Below, piece after piece: positions 1 to 6,321 of a DNA stretch of 15,061 nucleotides. The notes below the pieces were generated by a model, which was given only the letters and a program-made list of their open reading frames with translations, did not search any database and was not told the origin of the DNA. How positions within the stretch are numbered: position 1 is the first letter of the stretch; every line of letters starts with the position of its first letter. The stretch lies in assembly GCA_033722375.1 (NCBI GenBank), contig JAWVZB010000075.1:1-15061 (forward strand). Reading direction: 5' to 3'. Both the position numbers and the translations under genes were made by a program. Source of the stretch: JAWVZB01 sp033722375 (lineage in GTDB: Bacteria; Actinomycetota; Nitriliruptoria; Nitriliruptorales; Nitriliruptoraceae).

Positions 1-55
1 CGGGGTCGACCCCGAGCACGTCGTACGGGTCCTGCACACCACTTCCCCCAGGTAG
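1..55 (+). CDS. C-terminal tail of an unidentified protein (partial)
   Basis: Reading from base 2, an open frame gives the 17 residues GVDPEHVVRVLHTTSPR and stops at TAG 53-55. Nearly all codons end in G or C, as in the genuine genes of this window, so this is probably the end of a gene that begins to the left. Too little remains to name a family. The first 14 bases form a perfect palindrome, but it lies inside the coding frame and is probably chance. Confidence 0.5.
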   Translation, partial: GVDPEHVVRVLHTTSPR

Positions 56-222
56 CCGACTCCGTGCCTTGTGGGCATCGGCGCCGGCCGGAGGTCCCTT
101 GAGCGGGGGACAGCCACTGAGGTGGATGACATCGCGACGCAGGATCGTTGTCCACACCCGTCGAGCAAGCAAGCGACCTCGAGCCGATGCCCCCTCTGTA
201 TCGTGGCGACGAAGTCCGCTGC

Positions 223-239
223 GGTAGCAGATCGCTACC
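223..239. promoter_or_regulatory. Palindromic candidate operator of the vapBC pair
   Basis: The sequence GGTAGC-AGATC-GCTACC is a perfect 6-bp inverted repeat with a 5-bp spacer, ending 9 bases before the antitoxin ATG and overlapping the -10-like box at 236-241. Ribbon-helix-helix antitoxins of VapBC/FitAB modules typically repress their own promoter by binding such palindromes. The assignment as operator is inference from position and symmetry. Confidence 0.5.
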
Positions 240-241
240 AT
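236..241 (+). promoter_or_regulatory. -10-like box for vapBC
   Basis: TACCAT fits the TAnnnT actinobacterial -10 pattern. A start site 7 bases downstream would fall at about 248-249, on the ATG itself, so the antitoxin mRNA may be leaderless. No convincing -35 is visible. Confidence 0.4.
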
Positions 242-248
242 CACTGCC

Positions 249-491
249 ATGGGCGTGAACATGCACATCCGTGACGTCGACGCCGAGGTCCACGAAGAGC
301 TCGTCCGGCGAGCCGACGCGGCCGGGATGAGTCTGCGCGCGTACGTCATCGACGTGCTGCGCAGGCACACCTCGCTGCCGTCGTTCGACGAGTGGGTCAC
401 TCGGGTCTGGGCTGCACCACCACTTCCGGACGACCCACGCAGCAGTGTGGAGCTCGTCGAAGAAGGCCGTCGAGAGGCCGACGACCGGTGA
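249..491 (+). CDS. vapB: VapB/FitA-like ribbon-helix-helix antitoxin
   Basis: This 80-residue protein has an N-terminal stretch (about residues 5-40) typical of FitA/VapB-type ribbon-helix-helix antitoxins: a short beta strand (MHIRDVD) followed by two amphipathic helices (EVHEELVRRADAAG, SLRAYVIDVLRRH). The acidic tail beyond residue 45 would wrap the toxin. It should neutralise the PIN nuclease encoded next and bind DNA as a dimer to repress the operon. Two in-frame ATGs (249 and 261) are possible; the -10-like box at 236-241 fits a leaderless start at 249, while the conserved domain begins at the second Met. The stop overlaps the GTG of the toxin by 4 bases (GTGA), implying translational coupling. 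Confidence 0.85.
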   Translation: MGVNMHIRDVDAEVHEELVRRADAAGMSLRAYVIDVLRRHTSLPSFDEWVTRVWAAPPLPDDPRSSVELVEEGRREADDR

Positions 492-883
492 CCGCCCGTC
501 AGTACGTCGTTGACGCCTCGGCGGTCGTGGAGGTCATGCGTGAGTCAGACCTCGGTCGGGAACTCGCGGAGATGATGAGCGAGGCGGTTCTCGTCGCGCC
601 CGCCCACCTCGATGCTGAGGTGCTGTCCGCGATGGGGCGGCTCGTCCGGGGCGGGACGCTGGGGGCGGACGCCGTCACGCAGCGGGTTGCCTATCTCGAT
701 CAACTGCCGGTTCGCCGGCATCCGCTGCCGCCCCTTGTTCGTCAGGCGTGGGCGCTGCGCGATGTCGTCGCCCTACGGGACGCCCTCTACGTCGCGTGCA
801 CGGAAGCCGTCGACGGTGTGCTCCTCACCTTGGACCGTCGGCTCGCCAGGAGCGCCCCGGTCGAGGTCGAACTCATCGGCTGA
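488..883 (+). CDS. vapC: VapC-like PIN-domain ribonuclease toxin
   Basis: The 131-residue product has the usual size of a VapC toxin and a complete PIN acidic set: Asp9 in YVVDAS, Glu44 in HLDAEV, Asp98 in LRDALYVA and Asp116 in LTLDRRL. VapC toxins are Mg2+-dependent endoribonucleases that cleave tRNA or rRNA and are held inactive by the antitoxin made from the same mRNA. The start is GTG 488, inside the antitoxin stop; a longer upstream reading from 392 would only shadow the antitoxin gene. The gene ends 12 bases from the convergent DUF1353 gene, leaving no room for a separate terminator. The RNA target cannot be told from sequence. Confidence 0.9.
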   Translation: MTARQYVVDASAVVEVMRESDLGRELAEMMSEAVLVAPAHLDAEVLSAMGRLVRGGTLGADAVTQRVAYLDQLPVRRHPLPPLVRQAWALRDVVALRDALYVACTEAVDGVLLTLDRRLARSAPVEVELIG

Positions 884-895
884 CCACTGCCGGCC

Positions 896-1729
896 TCAGG
901 TGCTCCGGGAAGGCCCTACCGGTGGCACCGGTCCGGGGTCGTCGACCGGTGACCGCGGCAGCTTCGACAGGACCTTGCGCGACGCCCAGTCGAGGATGGC
1001 AGGCTCGTCGATCACGACCACGGTGAGGAACGACACCGTCAAGGCAGGCGCGACCAGCGGTCCAGCCAGCGCCCCGACCAGGACGGCCCCCGCCAGGTCC
1101 GGGCGCCGGACGGCGGCAGCCGACAACGCCACCCCGAGCACGACCGCAGCGGCCGCGATCAGCAGCGGTCCCGCGACGGCCGCTCCGACGGACAGCGCCA
1201 CCACTGCGGCCCACACCGCGACGGTGGAGGCGAGGACCGCCGCTGCCGGAAGCTTCGCGACCAGCCCCGGCTGACCCCCTTCGCCGAAGAGTCTGACCGC
1301 CGCCCACATGAGCCACGCTCGGGGCGCCGGAACGTCGAGGTCGACCATCGCCCGTCGGAAGAGGTGGTCGGCATCGCGACGGAGCCGCCCCGACTCCGAC
1401 GGTGGCGCCGCCTCCGCCTCGTCACACAGATGATCGTGGAGGAGTGCGGCCAGCGTGTGGCGCCCGAACGAGGAGATGACCCCCCACAGCCACGGCGGCA
1501 CCGACGCCAGATCCGTGGATTGACCCACCTCGTGCGCCGGGACGACGATGAACCGGTCCGGCCCGTCCTCGACCTCGATCTCGTAGCCGAGGGGCTCGAG
1601 CATCCGCCAGGTCACCTTGGCGAACGGTCCGACCCGGGACGGTTCGAGGTGCTCGAGCTGGATCGTCGCTTTCGGCCACCCAGGTGTGGGGTTGCCCTGG
1701 TCGTCCCAGCGAACGTGCACGAAACCCAT
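896..1729 (-). CDS. DUF1353 protein with C-terminal membrane segments
   Basis: The 277-residue protein has an N-terminal domain (about residues 1-150) with the DUF1353 hallmark: TDLASVPPWLW at 72-82 followed by FGRHTLAALLHDHLC at 88-102. DUF1353 proteins are small, of unknown function, and often found in phages and prophages. Here the domain is followed by a hydrophobic Ala/Val-rich region with about three membrane spans (near 160-182, 184-206 and 211-240) and a Pro-rich tail, so it is probably anchored in the membrane. I chose ATG 1729 because a GGGAG motif lies 6 bases before it. A GTG at 1759 would add ten residues but overlaps the divergent VWA promoter. No phage genes surround it. Confidence 0.75.
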   Translation of the reverse strand: MGFVHVRWDDQGNPTPGWPKATIQLEHLEPSRVGPFAKVTWRMLEPLGYEIEVEDGPDRFIVVPAHEVGQSTDLASVPPWLWGVISSFGRHTLAALLHDHLCDEAEAAPPSESGRLRRDADHLFRRAMVDLDVPAPRAWLMWAAVRLFGEGGQPGLVAKLPAAAVLASTVAVWAAVVALSVGAAVAGPLLIAAAAVVLGVALSAAAVRRPDLAGAVLVGALAGPLVAPALTVSFLTVVVIDEPAILDWASRKVLSKLPRSPVDDPGPVPPVGPSRST

Positions 1730-1753
1730 CGGCTGCTCCCGCTCCGGCCTCCA

Positions 1754-1775
1754 TGTCACACCCCAGTTCTACCGT
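1754..1775 (+). promoter_or_regulatory. Promoter of the VWA gene, shared extended motif
   Basis: TGTCACAC (1754-1761), then 8 bases, then TACCGT (1770-1775) followed by G, 60 bases before the VWA ATG. The same arrangement with about 20 of 24 identical bases recurs at 10718-10739. Spacing and the TGTCA core resemble the RecA-independent DNA-damage promoter (PafBC type, TTGTCRGTG-N8-TAnnnT) of actinobacteria, though the GTG half is replaced by CAC. Confidence 0.45.
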
Positions 1776-1834
1776 GGAACTCGTCACGCCACTGCCGCCG
1801 ATGTCCGGTTGGCACCAACGAACAGGGGGCGCAC

Positions 1835-3100
1835 ATGGAGGTCACACCGAAGCTCCAGCACGAGCTGCTGGCGGTCGAATCCGAGCACGACGTCTACGGG
1901 ATGATCGAGCTCGAGGTCCCCGAGCAGACGGACGATGTGTCGAGCGAACGTCCCCCCCTGCGGCTCGCGCTCGTCCTCGACCGCTCCGGCTCGATGGGCG
2001 GCGAGAAGCTCGACACCGTCAAGCGCTGCGCCCACTTCCTCGTCGACAAGCTCAAGCCGTCCGACGAGCTCGCGCTCGTCACCTACGACGACGACGTGGA
2101 CCTGCTCGCCGGCCTCCAGCCGGTCGACGCCGGCGAGTTCCACACCGCCATCGACTCGATCTTCACCGGTGGGATGACCAACCTCTCCGGCGGCTGGCTC
2201 AAGGGTCAGGAGGAGCTCCGCCGCCGCACGGACGGGACCCGGCGCATCCTGCTGCTCACCGACGGGCTCGCCAACGTCGGGGCCACCGACGCCGGCCAGC
2301 TCATCGGACTGGCGCAGGGCGCTGGCGCGAACCAGATCTCGACCACCACCATCGGGGTGGGCGACGGGTTCAACGAGGAGCTACTGACCGGCATGGCCGA
2401 CGCCGGACAGGGCGGGGCGTGGTTCGCGGAATCGGTCGACGACGCCCCCGGCATCTTCGCCGACGAGTTCGACGACCTCGTCGCGCTGTTCGCCCAGAAC
2501 GTGTCGGTCGAACTCCGCCCGTCCGACGAGGTCGAGGTGCTCGGCATCCTCAACGACTACCCCGCGGTCGGGGTCGACGGGGGCGTGCAGGTGCAGGTCG
2601 GCGACGTGTACGCCGGCCAGCGTGTCCGGGTCGTCTTCCGGCTCCACATCCCCGAGCTCGCGGGCCTCGGCGTGCGGCAGGTCGCCGACGTCGTGCTGCG
2701 CTACGTCACCGTCGGCGACACGATCGAAGCGCACGAGACGACGCTGCCGATCACCGTCAACGCCGTTTCGGCCGACGAGGCGGCCGCCGCGAACCCCGAC
2801 GGCGAGGTCACCGACGAGGTCACTGTGCTGCTTGCGGCCAAGGCCACCGACGAGGCCCGGCGGCTCGCAGATCAGGGCCGCACCGACGTGGCCGCGGGGA
2901 TCCTCCACCACGCGGCGGACGATCTCCACGAAGTCGCGCCCCGCTCCGACCGCTCGGCGGCGCTGCACCAGCAGGCCGACGACCTGCTGCGCACCGCCAA
3001 GGAGATGGCCGACGCCGCTTACAGCGCGGCGTCCAGCAAGCGGCTCCACTACCGCTCGCACGAGATGAAGAACCGCCGCCGCAACCGCGACGACTCGTGA
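1835..3100 (+). CDS. VWA-domain protein with intact MIDAS
   Basis: This 421-residue protein has a von Willebrand factor A domain at about residues 42-220. The metal-ion-dependent adhesion site is complete: Asp49-x-Ser51-x-Ser53 (DRSGS), Thr115 in the GGMTN loop and Asp143 in LTDG. The rest (about 235-345) looks like the beta-rich domain often following VWA in bacterial 'Ca-activated chloride channel homolog' annotations, followed by a helical, charged region and a basic tail rich in Arg and Lys (KNRRRNR). There is no signal peptide or membrane segment, so it is probably cytosolic and acts as a metal-dependent protein-binding module; the partner is unknown. ATG 1835 follows a purine-rich AGGGGGC and matches the domain start; upstream extension in frame is antisense to DUF1353. 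Confidence 0.85.
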   Translation: MEVTPKLQHELLAVESEHDVYGMIELEVPEQTDDVSSERPPLRLALVLDRSGSMGGEKLDTVKRCAHFLVDKLKPSDELALVTYDDDVDLLAGLQPVDAGEFHTAIDSIFTGGMTNLSGGWLKGQEELRRRTDGTRRILLLTDGLANVGATDAGQLIGLAQGAGANQISTTTIGVGDGFNEELLTGMADAGQGGAWFAESVDDAPGIFADEFDDLVALFAQNVSVELRPSDEVEVLGILNDYPAVGVDGGVQVQVGDVYAGQRVRVVFRLHIPELAGLGVRQVADVVLRYVTVGDTIEAHETTLPITVNAVSADEAAAANPDGEVTDEVTVLLAAKATDEARRLADQGRTDVAAGILHHAADDLHEVAPRSDRSAALHQQADDLLRTAKEMADAAYSAASSKRLHYRSHEMKNRRRNRDDS

Positions 3101-3146
3101 TCCCCGACGGACACGGGAGGGTCGGCTCACGCGCCTGGATCTGAAC

Positions 3147-3152
3147 TAGGGT
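3147..3152 (+). promoter_or_regulatory. -10-like box for the SRPBCC gene
   Basis: TAGGGT followed by G, 25 bases before ATG 3178. It overlaps a GTG at 3151 that might otherwise be taken as the start, and so argues for the downstream ATG with its GGAGGGG ribosome binding site (3170-3176). Confidence 0.4.
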
Positions 3153-3177
3153 GACCAGCAGCAGGGTTCGGAGGGGC

Positions 3178-3651
3178 ATGGGGCCGACCAAGAGCAGCAC
3201 CGTCCGGTTCGAGACGCGCACGACCATCGACGGTCCGATCGAGGACGTGTTCGCGCGTCTGACCGACCTCGACCATTACGGCACCTGGATGCACCGCACG
3301 GGGCTCTTCGGAGGTTGCCGCCAGGTATCCGACGGCCCGGTACGGGAAGGCACGCGATACGTCGACAGGTCGCGCATGGGGACCTTCCATGGCGAGGTGA
3401 CCGAGTTCGAGGCACCGACCAGGGTCAGCTTCGTCGAAACCATGCGGATGTTCGGTCAGGGCGCGATGCAGGCGCGCCCCGCCTACGAACTCGAACCCGA
3501 CGGCGACCGCACCATCGTCCACCACGTCGCCGAGGGCGAGATGTGGGGGTGGATGCGGATCATGAAGCCCATGGCCGGGATGATGGCGAGCTGGGAGCGA
3601 TCGCGGGTCCTCAGCTCGTTGGCTCGCTCGTTCGAGCAGGAGCAGGTGTAG
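3178..3651 (+). CDS. SRPBCC (START/Bet v1-like) family protein
   Basis: The 157-residue product reads as a polyketide cyclase/dehydrase-like SRPBCC fold: an opening strand (FETRTTIDGPIEDVFARLTD), then DHYGTWM, a central strand-turn series with GxRYVDRSRMGTFHGEVTEFE, and a C-terminal helix from about 120. Such proteins bind hydrophobic ligands in a cavity; many in actinobacteria have no known substrate. A GGAGGGG motif precedes ATG 3178, and a -10-like box at 3147-3152 makes the upstream GTG 3151 unlikely. The gene stands alone, 77 bases after the VWA gene with its own promoter-like box, and converges on the GNAT gene. The C-terminal Met-rich helix (MRIMKPMAGMM) is slightly unusual and could touch membrane or ligand. 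Confidence 0.75.
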   Translation: MGPTKSSTVRFETRTTIDGPIEDVFARLTDLDHYGTWMHRTGLFGGCRQVSDGPVREGTRYVDRSRMGTFHGEVTEFEAPTRVSFVETMRMFGQGAMQARPAYELEPDGDRTIVHHVAEGEMWGWMRIMKPMAGMMASWERSRVLSSLARSFEQEQV

Positions 3652-3686
3652 ACGTTCTGGTCAGGGGCACGGCGACGTCACGTCGG

Positions 3687-3715
3687 GCCCGGTGATCCCC
3701 GTCCGACAGCCGGGC
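3687..3715. terminator. Possible hairpin between convergent genes
   Basis: GCCCGG (3687-3692) and CCGGGC (3710-3715) are perfect 6-bp inverted arms with a 17-base loop, in the 96-base gap between the SRPBCC and GNAT genes. A second short dyad, CGACGT-C-ACGTCG, lies at 3673-3685. No U-tract follows, so function as a terminator is uncertain. Confidence 0.25.
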
Positions 3716-3747
3716 GGGCTCGCGGAGGACCGCTCTCTCGGCGAACC

Positions 3748-4512
3748 TCACGTTGCGGGCACGAGCATCCGGTAGCGAACGGTCTCCTCGAAGCCCATCC
3801 GGGCGTAGATGGGCTTCCCCATCTCGCTGGCCTGGAGCACCCCGACCTCGCAGCCCAGATCGCGGCCCGCCCGGAGGGTCTCCCAGGTGAGTAACTCGCC
3901 GATGCCGCGGCGTCGGAACGCCTCTCTGACCGCGATCGTGTACACGCCCGCGACGCGCCCCGAGACCACGAGCTGGCCGCAGCCCGCGACCTCACCGTCC
4001 ACCGTGCCGACGATCCAGCGCATCCTGTCGTCGTCGATCACCGAGGCGGGGATGAGGACGCGGCAGTACTCGAGCGGAACGCCGAACGCTTCCGACGCCA
4101 CGGCCGCCGCGTCCTCCACGTGTTCCGGCTGCATCGGAGCGATATCGGCCACCGCCTCGGGAGACGGCGGGATCCCGTCCAGGGACGTCAGCGCCATGCC
4201 CGGCATGGAGTGCTCCCTGGGCGTCAGGTCGAGGTCGGCGGCGTGCTCGGCGACGGTCGCGAAGAGCGGATCAGGCACCGTCACCCAGAACGGAGCCTCC
4301 CGTCCGGTCAACCACGCCACCGCGTCCGCCAGGTCCTGCGGGTCGGGGTCAGTGAAGACGAACGCCTGGTTGAACAGACCGAAGGGGACGCCCGTGCCGG
4401 CAGCGGTGATCGCCCCGAACCTCTGGGATCCACCAGCCTCGATGTGTTCCGCGGTCGCCGTGAGCCACGCCGCCCAGCTGTCGTGTGCATCGTTCAGAAG
4501 CTCTGCGTCCAC
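3748..4512 (-). CDS. GNAT-family N-acetyltransferase
   Basis: This 254-residue protein has a C-terminal GNAT domain (about 125-254). The acetyl-CoA binding motif A is clear: VYTIAVREAF then R200-R-R-G-I-G205 and a following helix. Motif B is seen as QASEMGKPIYARMGFEE near the end. The N-terminal 120 residues form a second, degenerate GNAT-like half, a layout common in actinobacterial acetyltransferases. It transfers acetyl from acetyl-CoA to an unknown amine. The start is GTG 4512, preceded at 5 bases by GGGAGGGG; the longer open frame up to 5001 is antisense to the PPOX-like gene. It is divergent from that gene across 175 bases. Confidence 0.8.
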   Translation of the reverse strand: MDAELLNDAHDSWAAWLTATAEHIEAGGSQRFGAITAAGTGVPFGLFNQAFVFTDPDPQDLADAVAWLTGREAPFWVTVPDPLFATVAEHAADLDLTPREHSMPGMALTSLDGIPPSPEAVADIAPMQPEHVEDAAAVASEAFGVPLEYCRVLIPASVIDDDRMRWIVGTVDGEVAGCGQLVVSGRVAGVYTIAVREAFRRRGIGELLTWETLRAGRDLGCEVGVLQASEMGKPIYARMGFEETVRYRMLVPAT

Positions 4513-4626
4513 CCGCCCCTCCCTGGCCGGATGTTCGAGTCTGCCACGGCCCGCGGTGAGGCGCTCCGCGCAATGAGCCCACCTCGCAGCCCACCCGTCG
4601 GTGCAGCAGGCCGCCCCACGGCCTCG

Positions 4627-4640
4627 ACGTGTATACGTGT
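4627..4640 (+). promoter_or_regulatory. Direct repeat with -10-like TATACG in divergent spacer
   Basis: The 175-base spacer between the divergent GNAT and PPOX-like genes contains ACGTGT-AT-ACGTGT, a direct hexamer repeat whose middle gives TATACG (4632-4637). It lies about 50 bases before the PPOX-like ATG and is the only A/T-containing promoter-like element there. Otherwise I see nothing in the spacer. Confidence 0.25.
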
Positions 4641-4687
4641 CCACTACGACGCCGCGGGAACCCCCGTGCAGAGCGGTCGGAGGTCGC

Positions 4688-5134
4688 ATGACAGGGGTCA
4701 GCTGGAGGGACTTCGCTGCCGCTGCGCCTGAGCTGGCGGCAGCCGTGCGGCGACGGTTCGAGGCCAACCTCCACCACGTCCTCGGGACCATCCGCCCCGA
4801 CGGCGCCCCGAGGCTCAGCGGCACCGAGGTCACGATCGGCGAGGACGAGCTGACCGTCGGGATGATGCCCGACTCCCACAAGCTCGCAGACGTCCGGCGC
4901 GATCCCAGGGTCGAGGTGCACAGCGCCCCGCTCGAGGAGGACCTCGCGACCGGTGACGCCAAGCTGTCGGGGCGGCTCGTGCCGATCGACCCGCCCGGCA
5001 CGTCCGCGGCGCCACCCGGCAGCTACTTCCGGCTGTCGATCGAACGGGTGAGCCTCGTCACCGTGCGAGGGAACGAGCTGGTCTTCACCATCTGGAACAC
5101 CGAGGAGGGGCTGCGGGAGGTCCGCCGCGGCTGA
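4688..5134 (+). CDS. Pyridoxamine 5'-phosphate oxidase-like FMN-binding split-barrel protein
   Basis: The 148-residue product matches the compact PPOX-like/F420 or FMN split-barrel family: LHHVLGTIRPDGAPRLSGTE (residues 28-47) forms the first strands, followed by LTVGMMPDSHKLADVRRDPRVEVHS with the cofactor-proximal Lys65, and a closing strand pair LSIERVSLVTVRGNELVFTIW. Members of this group reduce or bind diverse flavin or F420-linked substrates; the specific substrate cannot be read here. ATG 4688 follows GGAGG by 4 bases. The gene appears to be a single transcription unit, divergent from the GNAT gene, and ends 62 bases before the tandem repeats of the next promoter. Confidence 0.75.
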   Translation: MTGVSWRDFAAAAPELAAAVRRRFEANLHHVLGTIRPDGAPRLSGTEVTIGEDELTVGMMPDSHKLADVRRDPRVEVHSAPLEEDLATGDAKLSGRLVPIDPPGTSAAPPGSYFRLSIERVSLVTVRGNELVFTIWNTEEGLREVRRG

Positions 5135-5196
5135 TCGGCGAGATCGGGGCCCTCTGGTCGAGTCGCCGCTCTTCCCGATCGCATCCGTACCAAGTT

Positions 5197-5229
5197 GATT
5201 GACGTTCGGTTGCGATTGACGTTCGGTTG
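5197..5229 (+). repeat. Two tandem 16-bp direct repeats, candidate TA operator
   Basis: GATTGACGTTCGGTTG occurs at 5197-5212 and again at 5214-5229, separated by one base, giving a 17-bp period (about 1.6 helix turns). The copies are identical. They flank and overlap the presumed -35 of the Xre/RES operon, which suggests binding sites for the antitoxin as autorepressor. Confidence 0.75.
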
Positions 5230-5238
5230 TCATACGGT
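5210..5238 (+). promoter_or_regulatory. Promoter of the Xre/RES operon
   Basis: TTGCGA (5210-5215), a 17-base spacer and TACGGT (5233-5238) followed by G. The start site would fall about 4 bases before the antitoxin ATG at 5249, giving a nearly leaderless mRNA. The -35 bridges the junction of the two direct repeats. Confidence 0.5.
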
Positions 5239-5248
5239 GGGCACCGAC

Positions 5249-5677
5249 ATGACCACCACTGCGGACGAACTCGCCGACGAGGTCCTCGAGCGCACCGGGG
5301 ACGACGCCGACGTGCTGCGCAAGCTGCTCGACCGGCTCGACGACGCGCTGTCGGCCGGGGCGCTCGAACGCACCGTCCGGCTGTGGGACATCTCCAACGC
5401 CGAGCTGGGACGCATGTTCGGGGTGAGCCGTCAGGCTGCCAGCACGTGGCTCCAGGACGGGCCGCCGGCCGCACGTCGCGATCAGGTTGAGCTGCTGGGC
5501 CAGGCCACCGACCTGCTGGACCGTTGGGTCAAACGCGAGCGGATCCCCGCGGTCGTGCGGCGCCCCGTCGACGTCCTCGACGGCCGGACCCGGCTCGAGG
5601 TAGCACTGGACGGAGAGTTCGAGCGGCTGCGTGACGAGCTGCGGGACACCTTCGACCTGGCGCGCGTCGCCCCGTGA
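5249..5677 (+). CDS. Xre/MbcA/ParS-like antitoxin
   Basis: The 142-residue protein carries a helix-turn-helix at about residues 46-70 (SNAELGRMFGVSRQAASTWL) and a C-terminal part (about 82-140) with the IPAVVRRP and LDGRTRLEVAL pattern expected of the toxin-binding domain in Xre/DUF2384-type antitoxins. It should neutralise the RES-domain toxin encoded immediately after it and repress the operon. ATG 5249 fits the promoter; a further upstream in-frame start at 5195 lies inside the direct repeats and is rejected. Its TGA stop overlaps the GTG of the toxin (GTGA), the same coupling seen in the vapBC pair. Confidence 0.8.
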   Translation: MTTTADELADEVLERTGDDADVLRKLLDRLDDALSAGALERTVRLWDISNAELGRMFGVSRQAASTWLQDGPPAARRDQVELLGQATDLLDRWVKRERIPAVVRRPVDVLDGRTRLEVALDGEFERLRDELRDTFDLARVAP

Positions 5678-6228
5678 TCGAGACGACGCTGCCGCCCGGC
5701 CACGTCTGGCTGCGGTTGGCCAAGCCCCACTACGACGACCCCTTCGACCCCACGTACGCCGCCCAACAGGGCGGGCGCTGGAACCCGCCCGACTCGTGGC
5801 CGACCCTCTACCTCAACGAGGACGTCCGGACCGCCCACGCCCAGCTCCGCCACCTGTTCCTCGGTCGGGGTATCGACCCCGAGGATCTCGACGACGACGC
5901 GCCGGTCGTGCTGGCCGCCGCGACCCTGCCGTTACGACAGACGGTCGCCGACCTCCGCGACGACGACGGGCTCGAGGAGGCAGGGCTGCCCACCACCTAT
6001 CCCCGCTACCGCAACGGCCAGCCGGTCCGCTACGACCGCACCCAGCCGGTCGGGCAGCAGGCCCACGACGCGGGGCTGCGGGGCGTGTGGTGCCGCTCCG
6101 CCGCGGAGGGTGGCGGCAACGAGCTCGCCTGGTTCCCCGCGTCACGCGCCGCCGCGAGACCTGTCTGGGACGAGCCGAAGCCGTTCGGGGCGTGGCGGCA
6201 CGCCCGCACGTTCGACGACATCACCTAG
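5674..6228 (+). CDS. RES-domain toxin
   Basis: This 184-residue protein has the RES signature: Arg14 in VWLRLA, G33-G-R-W-N-P-P39, Tyr46 in TLYLNEDVRTA, and the late GLRGVWCRSA with Ser142 and a following NE at 149-150. RES toxins fold like ADP-ribosyltransferases and consume cellular NAD+; characterised MbcT is an NAD+ phosphorylase yielding ADP-ribose 1''-phosphate. The conserved Glu normally found in the helix after the GGRW strand seems to be Gln57 here (RTAHAQLRHL), which could alter or abolish catalysis, or mark a subfamily. The start GTG 5674 overlaps the antitoxin stop. The pair is complete and not visibly truncated. Confidence 0.85.
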   Translation: MIETTLPPGHVWLRLAKPHYDDPFDPTYAAQQGGRWNPPDSWPTLYLNEDVRTAHAQLRHLFLGRGIDPEDLDDDAPVVLAAATLPLRQTVADLRDDDGLEEAGLPTTYPRYRNGQPVRYDRTQPVGQQAHDAGLRGVWCRSAAEGGGNELAWFPASRAAARPVWDEPKPFGAWRHARTFDDIT

Positions 6229-6274
6229 CCAGCCCGTCGTCCACAGGATCAGACAAGGCGATCTACCGACGTGC

Positions 6275-6312
6275 CCTGTCCGCCCGGATGCTCGTTGCCG
6301 ACGTCGGACAGG
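6275..6312 (+). promoter_or_regulatory. Inverted repeat covering the RBS of the coiled-coil gene
   Basis: CCTGTCCG (6275-6282) and CGGACAGG (6305-6312) are perfect 8-bp inverted arms separated by 22 bases. The right arm runs into the AGGA ribosome binding site (6310-6313) before ATG 6322. In RNA the hairpin could hide the site. The loop end also contains the perfect palindrome CCGACGTCGG (6298-6307), an alternative protein-binding dyad. Confidence 0.4.
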
Positions 6313-6321
6313 AACGGCACC

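Noticed and set aside
1..14. Perfect 14-bp palindrome CGGGGTCGACCCCG
   Set aside because: It lies inside the coding tail of the leftmost gene and consists of common GC-rich codons; chance is sufficient.
71..274. Small open frame before vapB
   Set aside because: It runs through the vapBC palindrome and -10 box and into the antitoxin gene, has A/T-ending codons unlike its neighbours and no recognisable motif.
1364..1834. N-terminal extension of the VWA frame upstream of ATG 1835
   Set aside because: It is antisense to the DUF1353 gene, contains the promoter motif at 1754-1775, and lacks any domain; the VWA protein starts well at 1835.
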